This document shows positions 27,303 to 36,651 of a stretch of DNA of 64,000 nucleotides, one piece after another. A program made the position numbers and the translations under genes. The DNA is from Lentisphaerota bacterium (lineage in GTDB: Bacteria > Verrucomicrobiota > Lentisphaeria > Victivallales > Victivallaceae), in assembly GCA_015061615.1 (NCBI GenBank), contig SUWE01000007.1, positions 1-64,000 on the forward strand, read 5' to 3'. How positions within the stretch are numbered: position 1 is the stretch's first letter; each line of letters opens with the position of its first letter. Under the pieces are notes generated by a model. That model was not told the DNA's origin and made no database searches. It saw only the letters and a program-made list of their open reading frames with translations.

Positions 27303-30300
27303 ATGAAACGGATTTTTATATTCATAAGTCTTATATTGTGCATTTTGCTTTCCGCCGGAGTGACTGCTCCCTACGTTCTGCTTTACGATAAGGAGACGGT
27401 CACGGTCAATGCCGACGGAACTTATACCGTCACCGACCAATGCCGCTACAAGGTGCTGAATCATGACGGAGTGACGAAACTGCGCACGCTTTCTCTGCAC
27501 TTCAACTCCGCTTACGGGAGTGTCAAGGTTACAGAACTTGCCGTTGTAAAAGCTGACGGCAGGCGCATAAAGATCGACCCGGCAAAACATTCTTCGGTCA
27601 ATACGGAGTCAAGTCAGCTTGATTCAGCTATTTTCGCCCCCGCCCAGAAGGTGCTGAGTGTTACCGTTCCCGAGCTTGAAGCAGGAGACACTCTTGAAGT
27701 GACCTCCTTTGAAAATATCACCAAAGCGCGTCTGCCCGGAGAATTCAGCGATATTGCCGTGCTTCAGGCGGATTTCCCCATAGAGTATTACGAATACATT
27801 GTCGATATGCCCGCAGAAAAGCCCCTGAAAAGCATCTGTATAAAGGATGAGGAAAAAGGAACGGTATCTTTCAGTGAAGAAAAGAAAGACGGACGGATAA
27901 TTTACAAGTGGGTCGCCCGCAAAGTTCCGCAGGCTGTTCCGGAAAGTGCCATGCCCGCCATGTACACCTGTATCCAGCGGGTGCTGCTCAGTACGGTCGC
28001 TTCATGGGAGGATATATCCCGCTGGTATGATAAACTCTGCGCTCCGCGCCTTGCGAAAGTCAATGACAATATGCGTAAGCGTGTTGCCGGACTGACCGCC
28101 GGAAAAAAGAGTGATATGGAAAAAATAACCGCTCTTTTCCAGTTCGTTTCACAGCAGATACGCTATACGGGGATCACTGATGAAGATACAGCTCCGGGAT
28201 ATGAGCCGCACGATGTCGATCAGACCTTTGAGCGCCGTCACGGAGTCTGCCGCGACAAGGCGGCACTGCTTGTTGCGATGCTGAGAATTGCCGGATTGAA
28301 GGCGCATCCGGTGCTTTTCATGTCCGGAACTCCCAAGGATAAGGAAGTGCCGAATATCTACTTCAATCATGCCATTGCCGGAGTGGAAAACGCTGACGGG
28401 GAATATATCCTCATGGACCCGACTTTTGAGACCACCACCGAACTTTTCCCCGGATATCTTGCAGGGGATTCCTTCCTTGCCGCCAAGCCTGAAGGCGACA
28501 CGCTCCGTACTGCTCCTGCGGAAAAAGCTGAAGATCATCTGCTTGATATCCACACTCAGGCGGATATCGTTGACGGGGTGAAGATAACTTCAAAATTGAA
28601 CTTTTCCGGCATTTACGATCAGATGTACCGCGATGCTTTTTCCCGCTGGACAAAGGAGGATATCCGCAACTTCTTTTCATCCCGTGTCCGGAAGATTCTG
28701 CCTGATGCGGAGCTTGAAAGTGTCACCGTCACCCCCGAAAATATCCGCGATATGAGCAAAGAGCTTGCGGTCACTCTCAAGTATAAAGCAGGCGGACTTT
28801 TCCAAAACAGCGGTGCGCCTTCGCTGGTGAGTGTGCCGCGCGGCAGTGCCGTTTTCGGACTGCTTGAATCAGTTTTTACCCATACCGGATTGGCAAAGCG
28901 CCGCTTCCCACTCAAAGCGCTCCCCAGAGCGGTCAGAGAGAGTATCCGCGTAAACTTCGATACTGCCGGATTTTCCCTCACCCTGCCGGAAAAGCGCAAT
29001 TTGAATGAAAAGGGATTGTTCCGGATGAAACTTGAAAACTTCTCCGGCAAAGAGGGTTTTACTGAAAACTTCTTTTTTGCCGTTGACTCCATGCTTATAT
29101 CCCCGGAAGATTACGGCAAATTCAAAGCCGCCGCCGGAGTGACCCGCAAGGTTTTGCAGACACTTCCGGTGATTTCAAAAGAACGCACTTATACCGCAGA
29201 CGGAGCAGACAGTGAATATCTCAATCATATCCTGCATTGCGATATCAGAGATGCGGAAAATATGACCCTGACGCGCACATATACCCACAAACTGCACAAT
29301 TACAGCGCTGTCAAGGAGTTTGCCAACCGCACGCTGAAGTTCACAGACGGTCTGGAAAAACTTGACGTTTCCGCCGTTGTCACCAATGCGCAGGGAAAAA
29401 AGTTCACTCTTTCGCCCAAAGAGATCAATATCATGGATGATAAATCCCTCGCCGCCGCCCCGCGTTATTTCAAACGCAAACTGGCGGTGATATCCTTTCC
29501 CGGTGCCGCTCCGGGCAGCATTATTGAGTGTACGGAAAAACTGACGTCAAAAACGGCAGGATTTTTCAGCGCAAAGTTCATCACTGAAGACGATACCCCC
29601 GTCCGTCACAAAGAATTGATAATTGAGCATCCGGCGAAAATGACACTTGCGGTCTCTCCGGTTCCGGAAAATGTGAAAGACTCCTCCACCTTCGGCGGCA
29701 AACGGATAATACGCCGTTTCAGTGCGGACAACTGTCTGCGCCGTCCGCATGAACCGGGACAGCCGGATTACTCATATTTTGTGCCGACGGTGCGTATTTC
29801 CGCCGGAAATCTGGCTGAATATTACAATAAAGTCTGCAAGACCGCACAGGAAAAAGTTGATAATGCTTCAGCTGATATCGGGGAACTTGCCGCGAAGATC
29901 GCCGCGAAAGCTCCCGATATCCTCCCCGTATATATCGGCGACGGGGATGTTGAGCGGCTTGGAAAGGAAAAAATGCGCAAACTGAGCATCGCTTACGCTC
30001 TTGAAAAATATATTTACACCCATATCCGCGACGTCGATCTGCCATTGAACAGAATGTATTTTCAGGAGTATTCCCTGCCGCAGACAACTTTGCGCGACGG
30101 TTACGGCAACAGTGTGGATAAGGCTGTATTGCTGGCGGCAATGCTCAAGTCGCAGAATATCGCCTTTGAGTTTATCCCTGCGACCTCCACACCGGCTTTT
30201 ACCCAGATGTGGAAGAATCTGAAGGAGTATCCGGAAAATCTCTTTACCAAACTTCTGCTTTATCTGCCGGAATATGAGTGTTATCTGAATGACTCCGGCT

Positions 30301-31022
30301 TGTACGGCACTCCCGGTGTTCTGCACAGCACCAACAATATCGCCCTGAATAAAGATGGCTTGAGAATGCTTTTTATGCAGGAAAATGCAAGTTCAACTGT
30401 CATTTTCTGCAATATTGCCCTTGCCGCCGATCTTTCTGCCGCAGTTGAATTGAAATACTGCTATCATGGTGATAAACTTGAAAGTGAAAAACTCCGCTTT
30501 TCCCGTTTTACCCCGGAATTGAAAAAGCAGTATTTTGAAAAGATTTCCGCATCAATTTCGCCTGAAGCAAAGGTGGTTTCTGCTGAATTTAACGGCGATG
30601 TCAAAGATGATTACCAGTTGAAAATCTCTTTGCAGATACCGGATTTTGCCCGCCGCAACGGCAGATTTGTCACCTTTGCCCTGCCGGAATACGATAAACT
30701 TGCTTCGCTGATTGCTCTGCCTGCAAAGAAGCGGTTTGCTCCGATAGTTTTCAGCAAGGAAAAATCTGTCGATTTGAATTATTTTATTTCCGTTCCGGAA
30801 AACTTCAAACTCTGCCGCACTCCTGCATCGGGGCTGATTTCTCAAAAAGCGGTTGCGTTCAATCACGATTTTGTCATCAACAGAAACGGAACGGTCGGAA
30901 TGTCGTTTCAGCTTGGCGTTTACCCTGTTTTTATCCAGCCGTCAGCTTTCCAGTGGCTGTTGAAGATCGCAGGTGAAATAAACAGTACAGAGATAAAAAA
31001 TATCATTTTTACAGTGGAGTGA
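27303..31022 (+). CDS. secreted protein with two DUF3857 + transglutaminase-like units
   Basis: Signal peptide; RHGVCRDKAALLVAMLRIAGLKAHPVLF (unit 1); RDGYGNSVDKAVLLAAMLKSQNIAFEF (unit 2). Confidence 0.8.
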   Translation: MKRIFIFISLILCILLSAGVTAPYVLLYDKETVTVNADGTYTVTDQCRYKVLNHDGVTKLRTLSLHFNSAYGSVKVTELAVVKADGRRIKIDPAKHSSVNTESSQLDSAIFAPAQKVLSVTVPELEAGDTLEVTSFENITKARLPGEFSDIAVLQADFPIEYYEYIVDMPAEKPLKSICIKDEEKGTVSFSEEKKDGRIIYKWVARKVPQAVPESAMPAMYTCIQRVLLSTVASWEDISRWYDKLCAPRLAKVNDNMRKRVAGLTAGKKSDMEKITALFQFVSQQIRYTGITDEDTAPGYEPHDVDQTFERRHGVCRDKAALLVAMLRIAGLKAHPVLFMSGTPKDKEVPNIYFNHAIAGVENADGEYILMDPTFETTTELFPGYLAGDSFLAAKPEGDTLRTAPAEKAEDHLLDIHTQADIVDGVKITSKLNFSGIYDQMYRDAFSRWTKEDIRNFFSSRVRKILPDAELESVTVTPENIRDMSKELAVTLKYKAGGLFQNSGAPSLVSVPRGSAVFGLLESVFTHTGLAKRRFPLKALPRAVRESIRVNFDTAGFSLTLPEKRNLNEKGLFRMKLENFSGKEGFTENFFFAVDSMLISPEDYGKFKAAAGVTRKVLQTLPVISKERTYTADGADSEYLNHILHCDIRDAENMTLTRTYTHKLHNYSAVKEFANRTLKFTDGLEKLDVSAVVTNAQGKKFTLSPKEINIMDDKSLAAAPRYFKRKLAVISFPGAAPGSIIECTEKLTSKTAGFFSAKFITEDDTPVRHKELIIEHPAKMTLAVSPVPENVKDSSTFGGKRIIRRFSADNCLRRPHEPGQPDYSYFVPTVRISAGNLAEYYNKVCKTAQEKVDNASADIGELAAKIAAKAPDILPVYIGDGDVERLGKEKMRKLSIAYALEKYIYTHIRDVDLPLNRMYFQEYSLPQTTLRDGYGNSVDKAVLLAAMLKSQNIAFEFIPATSTPAFTQMWKNLKEYPENLFTKLLLYLPEYECYLNDSGLYGTPGVLHSTNNIALNKDGLRMLFMQENASSTVIFCNIALAADLSAAVELKYCYHGDKLESEKLRFSRFTPELKKQYFEKISASISPEAKVVSAEFNGDVKDDYQLKISLQIPDFARRNGRFVTFALPEYDKLASLIALPAKKRFAPIVFSKEKSVDLNYFISVPENFKLCRTPASGLISQKAVAFNHDFVINRNGTVGMSFQLGVYPVFIQPSAFQWLLKIAGEINSTEIKNIIFTVE

Positions 31023-31027
31023 AATTT

Positions 31028-31639
31028 ATGGAACTTAAAATCATGCCCCTCGGTGCATTTGCCACCAACTCCTTTCTGGTCTTTATGCCGGAAACGGAAG
31101 AACTTTTCGTCATCGACCCTGCCGCAGAAGCAGATGTTATCGTTGCCGAAGCAAAGAAATTCCCCTTCAAAACGGCAAGACTTCTGCTCACCCACGCCCA
31201 TATCGACCATATTTCGGCGGCGGGAAAAGTTGCAAAAGCGCTCAATATCAGCAAAGTTGAGCTTGCTCCCGGTGACCACGATATGTATATGAGTAAAGAA
31301 AACGCACTTGAACCGTATTTCCCCCCCGCTGATGATCTGCCGGAAGTTTCGGACTTTGACAAAATTTCCAACTGCACGGTGATTTCCCTGCCCGGACACA
31401 CCAGAGGCGGCAGCGGATTTCTTTTTGATGACGGTAAGGAGAAGTTCCTTATCGTCGGCGATACCCTGTTCGCAGGTTCCATCGGTCGGACCGACCTTTA
31501 CGGCGGCGACTACGCTCAGTTGATGAGATCCATTACCGGTAAACTGCTCGTGCTGCCCGATGATTTGACCGTCTACCCCGGTCACGGCGGTGAAACGACC
31601 ATCGGTTTTGAGAAAAAACACAATCCATATTTGAATTGA
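31028..31639 (+). CDS. MBL-fold (glyoxalase II-like) hydrolase
   Basis: LLLTHAHIDHISAAGKV, SLPGHTRGGSGFLF, VGDTLFAGSIGRTDLYGGD, VYPGHGGETTIGFE. Confidence 0.92.
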   Translation: MELKIMPLGAFATNSFLVFMPETEELFVIDPAAEADVIVAEAKKFPFKTARLLLTHAHIDHISAAGKVAKALNISKVELAPGDHDMYMSKENALEPYFPPADDLPEVSDFDKISNCTVISLPGHTRGGSGFLFDDGKEKFLIVGDTLFAGSIGRTDLYGGDYAQLMRSITGKLLVLPDDLTVYPGHGGETTIGFEKKHNPYLN

Positions 31640-31649
31640 GGTAAAATAT

Positions 31650-32429
31650 ATGTCAGAGTGTAAAATCATTTCCAATTCCCGTATGCACGGGGATTACTTC
31701 AGGGCAGTTTTTGATGCTCCTGAAATCGCTCATAAAAGTTGCCCCGGACAGTTTGTCCATATCCGCATTGATGAGCGCAACGACAATATCCTGCGCCGTC
31801 CCTTCAGCATCCACAACGCTGAAAACGGCAAACTCACCATCGTTTACAAGGTGGTCGGCAAGGGGACAGAGACCCTTTCAACTTTGAAAGAGGGAACCGT
31901 CTGCGACATTATCGGACCATGCGGCAAAGGATTTTCCGCCCCTGCCGAAGATGTTGTGCCGGTTGCGGTCTGCGGCGGTTACGGCGCGGCGGCGACCTTC
32001 ATGCTCACCCGTCAGAGCAGAAACGGCGGAGTCCTTCTGCTTGGCGCACGCAGTGAAAAAGATATTCTTTTGACAAAAGAGTATGCCGATGCCGGATTCG
32101 ATGTGAAAGTTGCCACTGATGACGGTTCCATAGGGACAAAGGGCAGGGTCACCGACCTTTTTCCGGAACTGCTTGCGCAATACGCCGGAAAAAAACTCTT
32201 TTTCTACGGCTGCGGCCCGCATCCGATGCTTATGGCGCTGGCAAAACTGCTCCGGGAAAAGGGGCTTGACGGTGAATTGAGTGTTGACCACATCATGTGC
32301 TGCGGTGTCGGAGCATGTTTCGGCTGTGTGGTGAAAGTTAATGACCATGCGCATCCGGGCGAGTGGATGTATGCGCGCAGCTGTGCTGACGGTCCGGTTT
32401 TCAAACTTGCGGATATTTATACGGAGTGA
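31650..32429 (+). CDS. pyrK: dihydroorotate dehydrogenase electron transfer subunit
   Basis: FAD/NAD domains; C-terminal [2Fe-2S] Cys cluster MCCGVGACFGCVVK...C; adjacent to pyrD. Confidence 0.88.
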   Translation: MSECKIISNSRMHGDYFRAVFDAPEIAHKSCPGQFVHIRIDERNDNILRRPFSIHNAENGKLTIVYKVVGKGTETLSTLKEGTVCDIIGPCGKGFSAPAEDVVPVAVCGGYGAAATFMLTRQSRNGGVLLLGARSEKDILLTKEYADAGFDVKVATDDGSIGTKGRVTDLFPELLAQYAGKKLFFYGCGPHPMLMALAKLLREKGLDGELSVDHIMCCGVGACFGCVVKVNDHAHPGEWMYARSCADGPVFKLADIYTE

Positions 32430-32438
32430 TATATTATT

Positions 32439-33362
32439 ATGGCAGACCTTAAAATAGATTTTGGAAAATTTCAGCTTGAAAATCCGGTGATGACCGCCTC
32501 CGGAACTTTCGGTTACGGCTTGGAATATGCAGCGTTTTACGATATATCAAAACTGGGTGCGATCGTGGTAAAAGGTATCCGCAGTGTTCCTTCGGACGGC
32601 AATCCGACTCCGCGGGTGGCGGAAGTCACGGGGGGAATGCTCAACGCCATCGGACTTCAGGGACCCGGCGTGGATAAGTTTCTGCATGACGAACACTATC
32701 TGCCCGGAGTAAAAAAGACCGGAGCAAAAATAATCGTCAATATCTGGGGCAAGACCGTTGAGGAATATGCGGAAGTTGCCGCACAGCTTGAAGCGGAAGC
32801 CAAAGCGGATATCACCGCGTTGGAAATCAATATTTCCTGCCCCAATGTCAAAGCCGGCGGAGCCGCATTCGGAACCGACCCGCGCCTTGCCGAACAGGTG
32901 ATTTCCGCTGTCCGTAAAGCGACAACGCTGCCGCTTATCACCAAACTCAGCCCCAATGTGACGAGCATTGCGGAGTTTGCCCGCATTGCCGAAGCGTGCG
33001 GCAGTGACTCAGTGTCACTGATAAACACCCTTTCCGGAATGGCGATCGACATCGAGACCCGCCGGACGAAAATCGCCAACAGAACCGGCGGACTTTCCGG
33101 TCCTGCGGTCAAGCCGGTCGCCATCCGCATGGTGAACGAGGTTTATAAAGCGGTGAAAATTCCCATTATCGGCATGGGGGGTATCTCCTGCGGAGCCGAT
33201 GCGGTGGAGTTTATGATCGCAGGAGCAACGGCAGTCGCGGTGGGAACTGCGAACTTTGTCGACCCGTACACTCCGTTGAAGGTGATCGACTTTATCAATG
33301 AGTATTGTGACCGTCACGGAATCAGATCAGCAAGTGAACTGACCGGTTCCCTGCTGAATTGA
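32439..33362 (+). CDS. pyrD: dihydroorotate dehydrogenase class 1B
   Basis: NPVMTASGTFGYGLEY, NISCPNVKAGG, IIGMGGISCGADAVEFMIAGATAVAVGTANF. Confidence 0.95.
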   Translation: MADLKIDFGKFQLENPVMTASGTFGYGLEYAAFYDISKLGAIVVKGIRSVPSDGNPTPRVAEVTGGMLNAIGLQGPGVDKFLHDEHYLPGVKKTGAKIIVNIWGKTVEEYAEVAAQLEAEAKADITALEINISCPNVKAGGAAFGTDPRLAEQVISAVRKATTLPLITKLSPNVTSIAEFARIAEACGSDSVSLINTLSGMAIDIETRRTKIANRTGGLSGPAVKPVAIRMVNEVYKAVKIPIIGMGGISCGADAVEFMIAGATAVAVGTANFVDPYTPLKVIDFINEYCDRHGIRSASELTGSLLN

Positions 33363-33365
33363 GTC

Positions 33366-33426
33366 GGGTACGGATGAGTACGGATGAGTACGGATGAGTA
33401 CGGATGAGTACGGATGAGTACGGATA
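33366..33426. repeat. tandem array of perfect 10-mer gtacggatga (5 full units + partial)
   Basis: Read directly; starts a few nt after pyrD stop; last unit supplies ATG 33414. Confidence 0.95.
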
Positions 33427-34007
33427 GATTCATGGAGCTCCTTCTGCCGTCAGGTGGTTATCATCGATTGAAGTCTTTTCAACTTGCGCAGTTGGTATAT
33501 GATATTACAGTGCATTTTGTGGAATTGTATATTCCCAAAGAGAGCCGCACTTGTGATCAGATGGTGCAAGCCGCTCGATCGGGGGTGCAGAATATTGCCG
33601 AAGGTTCTGTTGACGCGGCAACTTCTGTCAAGCTGGAATTGAACTTGTATAATGTTGCCAGAGCTTCTCTTGAGGAACTGAAGCTTGATTATCAAGATTA
33701 TCTGCGCCAGCATGGTGAAAAACTCTGGAGCAAAGATGAGTTTCTTTATACAGAATTTGTCAGTCGTCGCATCAGCTGTAAAAAAGAATTCAAAGAGTTT
33801 ATTGCATGGGCTGAACAGCGTTTTTTCGGATCTTCAAGCACAGTTCCGCACAAATCCGTATTAGTTGCCAATGGGGCAGTTCTGTTGATTGATACAGCAG
33901 GTTATTTTTTGAAACGCCAGATCCAAAGCAAGGCAAATATGTTTGCGGAAAATGGCGGTTTCGCAGAACGGATGTGCGATGTGCGTAAACAAAAGCGGAA
34001 AAAGTGA
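33414..34007 (+). CDS. four-helix bundle protein (23S rRNA IVP/S23 family)
   Basis: FQLAQLVYDITVHFVELYIPKESRTCDQMVQAARSGVQNIAEGSVDAATSVKLELNLYNVARASLEELKLDYQDYLRQ. Confidence 0.88.
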   Translation: MSTDRFMELLLPSGGYHRLKSFQLAQLVYDITVHFVELYIPKESRTCDQMVQAARSGVQNIAEGSVDAATSVKLELNLYNVARASLEELKLDYQDYLRQHGEKLWSKDEFLYTEFVSRRISCKKEFKEFIAWAEQRFFGSSSTVPHKSVLVANGAVLLIDTAGYFLKRQIQSKANMFAENGGFAERMCDVRKQKRKK

Positions 34008-34093
34008 TGTCGATCCCGATGTGTGAGGTTTCTGCCTGCATTTATCAGCATCAGGTGATCGCTGCTGTCAGAAGTGATTTCAGCAGCGGGCCT

Positions 34094-34130
34094 CCGTACA
34101 CATCCGTACAGTTCCGTACACATCCGTACA
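34094..34130. repeat. inverted-orientation array of the same 10-mer (catccgtaca, ~4 units)
   Basis: ccgtaca catccgtaca gttccgtaca catccgtaca; reverse complement tgtacggatg; ends 2 nt before folC stop. Confidence 0.9.
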
Positions 34131-34132
34131 AA

Positions 34133-35380
34133 CTAAACATCCAGCACTTCGTCGGGGGGCAGCAGCTGTTCAAGGGCGGTTCCTGCCAGATAGAGTGAGC
34201 CTGAAACGATCACGCGGTATCCGTTTTGCGATACCGCTTTTTTTATCGCTTGGGCAGGGTCATATTCTATTGTTGCAGGTACGGCGGTCAATCCGGCAAG
34301 CTCCTCCGGAGTATATGGCGCTCTGCCGTGGGCGCCGGGAACGGTGAAGATGAATTTTGCGGCGAACTTTTCCAGATATTTCAGACACTCCGGAGCATGT
34401 TTGTCGCCGAATGCGGCGTAGACCACAAGGAACTTTTCTTCCGGATAACGTTCCGTCACCGACTCAGCAAGCGCCCGCACCCCGTCAGGATTGTGTCCGC
34501 CGTCGATGATGACATTACCCACATGCTGGAATCTGGCGGGCCAGCGCACCATTTTCAACCCTTCAAGGGCAGTGTCAAGGGAAAAATTCCATGCCTTTGA
34601 AAAACAGTCCAGCACCTCGTAAACGATGCGGAAATTTTCCCTCTGCATCCTGCCGGGGAGCGCAAGGTATATTTTTCTTCCGTCATAATCAAAGCATTGA
34701 CAGACCCCGTCAAATCCGGATATTTCCGGAACTGCGGCGCGCGGGGGATGGATCGCACTGTTCATCTCCTTTGCCCGTGAATAAATCACCTCTTTTGCTC
34801 CTTCGGGCAGAACTCCGTGAAAAAAGGGTTTGCCCGCTTTGATGATATGTGCTTTTTCTCCCGCAATAGCCTCAAGAGTATTGCCCAGATGACTCTGATG
34901 GTCAAGGGCAATATTGGTGATGATGGCTGCTTCGGGAGTGACTGTATTGGTGGCATCGAGTCTGCCGCCCAATCCGGTTTCCCAGATCACTGCATCGACT
35001 TTTGCATCGGCAAAAATCTTCATTGCCAGAACCGTGGCGAACTCAAAATAACTGTAACGGTCACCGCCGGCAGTTTTTGCAAGTTCCTCACCCAGCGTGT
35101 TGAATTTTTCCACTGAGACCGCTTTGCCGTTTATGCGGAAGCGCTCTCTGATATCAATGAGGTGCGGAGAAGTATAAAATCCGGTGGATAACCCCGCATT
35201 CCGGAGACATCTTTCGATCATCGCTCCGGTGGAACCTTTGCCGTTTGTTCCGGCGATATGGATGAAACGGAGATTTTTTTCCGGGTGTCCGGCTTTTTCC
35301 ATGAGCTGTTCAGTCGCCGCCAGACCGAGGCGGATACCGAACATATCCAGAGAGTCGATATAGGATGCTGTGTCAAACAT
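34133..35380 (-). CDS. folC: bifunctional folylpolyglutamate/dihydrofolate synthase
   Basis: FIHIAGTNGKGSTGAMIERCLRNAG, TSPHLIDIRERFRING, GGRLDATN, IIDGGHNPDG. Confidence 0.95.
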   Translation of the reverse strand: MFDTASYIDSLDMFGIRLGLAATEQLMEKAGHPEKNLRFIHIAGTNGKGSTGAMIERCLRNAGLSTGFYTSPHLIDIRERFRINGKAVSVEKFNTLGEELAKTAGGDRYSYFEFATVLAMKIFADAKVDAVIWETGLGGRLDATNTVTPEAAIITNIALDHQSHLGNTLEAIAGEKAHIIKAGKPFFHGVLPEGAKEVIYSRAKEMNSAIHPPRAAVPEISGFDGVCQCFDYDGRKIYLALPGRMQRENFRIVYEVLDCFSKAWNFSLDTALEGLKMVRWPARFQHVGNVIIDGGHNPDGVRALAESVTERYPEEKFLVVYAAFGDKHAPECLKYLEKFAAKFIFTVPGAHGRAPYTPEELAGLTAVPATIEYDPAQAIKKAVSQNGYRVIVSGSLYLAGTALEQLLPPDEVLDV

Positions 35381-35389
35381 ATTTTTACT

Positions 35390-36598
35390 TCACCGTTTGG
35401 TACAGGGTGACCATGCCGGGTCGTAAAGTCTGCTGCCGGTACGCAGAAGTTCGCGTTCTCTGCCGTTTCTGGTATCGACTATCCAGAGTGAGGATTTGCC
35501 GTTGACAGTACGTTTGCAGACCACCTGACGGTTATCCGCCGCCCATCCGGGGGATTCCCAGCTGCCGGCACCTTTGGTGATGACTTTGTTTTCACCGGTT
35601 TTCATATCGTAAACCGCCAATACATAGTTTCCGGTACTGCGTATCCTTGTGGCGTAAGCGATCTTGTTGTCGCCGCTCCATGCGGGGGTGACCGCGTCGG
35701 CGCCCTCAGCGATTTTCGGGAGCATCGTCTGACCGGAACCGTCAGCGTTGCAGACGAAGATGCGGGGATTGCCGTTGCGGTCACTGACAAAGGCGAGCCG
35801 TCTGCCGTCGGGACTCCAGCAGGGGGAGGCTTCAACGGCGATACCTCTGGTCAGGCGGCGGCGGGAACGGTTGCTGATACCCAGCAAATAGAGATCGACC
35901 TGATGATCGGGGCTGAGGATAACAGCCATCTGCCGGTTGTCCGGAGATACTGCCGCTCCGGTATTGATTCCGCGGAATGAGGAAATTATCCGGCTTCTGC
36001 GCGGAGTGGCAACAGTCGTTTCAATGATATCTATACCGGTTCTGCCGTATCGGGAAAAGAAGACGGTTCTGCCGTCGGGACTCCAGCCCGGTTCAACGTT
36101 AAGGGTGCGGTAATTGGTCAACTGCTGAACGTTTCCGCCGTCGATATCACAGATGAATACGTTGCGCACACCGGGGGAGGTTGCCGCACAGAAGGCGATC
36201 TTACTGCGGCAGAAACCGCGCACTTTCAACTGTTCAAAGACCCGTTCAATGATGGTGTCAACGATAGCTTTTGCCGTTTCACGCGGGACGGATGAGACGG
36301 GGAAGCGCCATCCGGTCACTCTTGCAGTTCCACGGAAAATATGCACATTCACAAAAGCTCCGGCTCTTTCAGCTTTGACGGTGTAATCCGCAGTTTTCCC
36401 CGGAGCAGCGGCATCGAACCAGCCGCAGACGGAAAGAAACCGTTTAAGTTCGTTGCCCAATGCGGGGTCGCCCGCGACTCCTGCACAGCTTACTGTCGGG
36501 TTGAGTGCTGATTTTTTACGGACTTCGATCACTTCGGCGTTGACGGATGCTGTTGCGCAGGTGATGCAGAGCAGGAGAGGAAGCAGTTTTTTGAGCAT
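35390..36598 (-). CDS. tolB: TolB-like periplasmic beta-propeller protein
   Basis: Signal peptide; repeats EPGWSPDGRTVFFSR, SPCWSPDGRRLAFVSDRNGNPRIFV, TPAWSGDNKIAYA. Confidence 0.85.
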   Translation of the reverse strand: MLKKLLPLLLCITCATASVNAEVIEVRKKSALNPTVSCAGVAGDPALGNELKRFLSVCGWFDAAAPGKTADYTVKAERAGAFVNVHIFRGTARVTGWRFPVSSVPRETAKAIVDTIIERVFEQLKVRGFCRSKIAFCAATSPGVRNVFICDIDGGNVQQLTNYRTLNVEPGWSPDGRTVFFSRYGRTGIDIIETTVATPRRSRIISSFRGINTGAAVSPDNRQMAVILSPDHQVDLYLLGISNRSRRRLTRGIAVEASPCWSPDGRRLAFVSDRNGNPRIFVCNADGSGQTMLPKIAEGADAVTPAWSGDNKIAYATRIRSTGNYVLAVYDMKTGENKVITKGAGSWESPGWAADNRQVVCKRTVNGKSSLWIVDTRNGRERELLRTGSRLYDPAWSPCTKR

Positions 36599-36651
36599 AT
36601 TTATCTATCCTTTTTGGGTTGAAAGTTGCAGAAACTTAAAATAGTACCTTG

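Noticed and set aside
33366-33426. CRISPR array
   Set aside because: 10-bp units are directly contiguous with no spacers, and no cas genes are present.
33414-34007. Diversity-generating retroelement (Avd-like protein with the 14.3-kb fibre as target)
   Set aside because: No reverse transcriptase or template repeat visible; the four-helix-bundle protein is better explained as S23/IVP-type, and the fibre has no obvious C-type lectin variable region.
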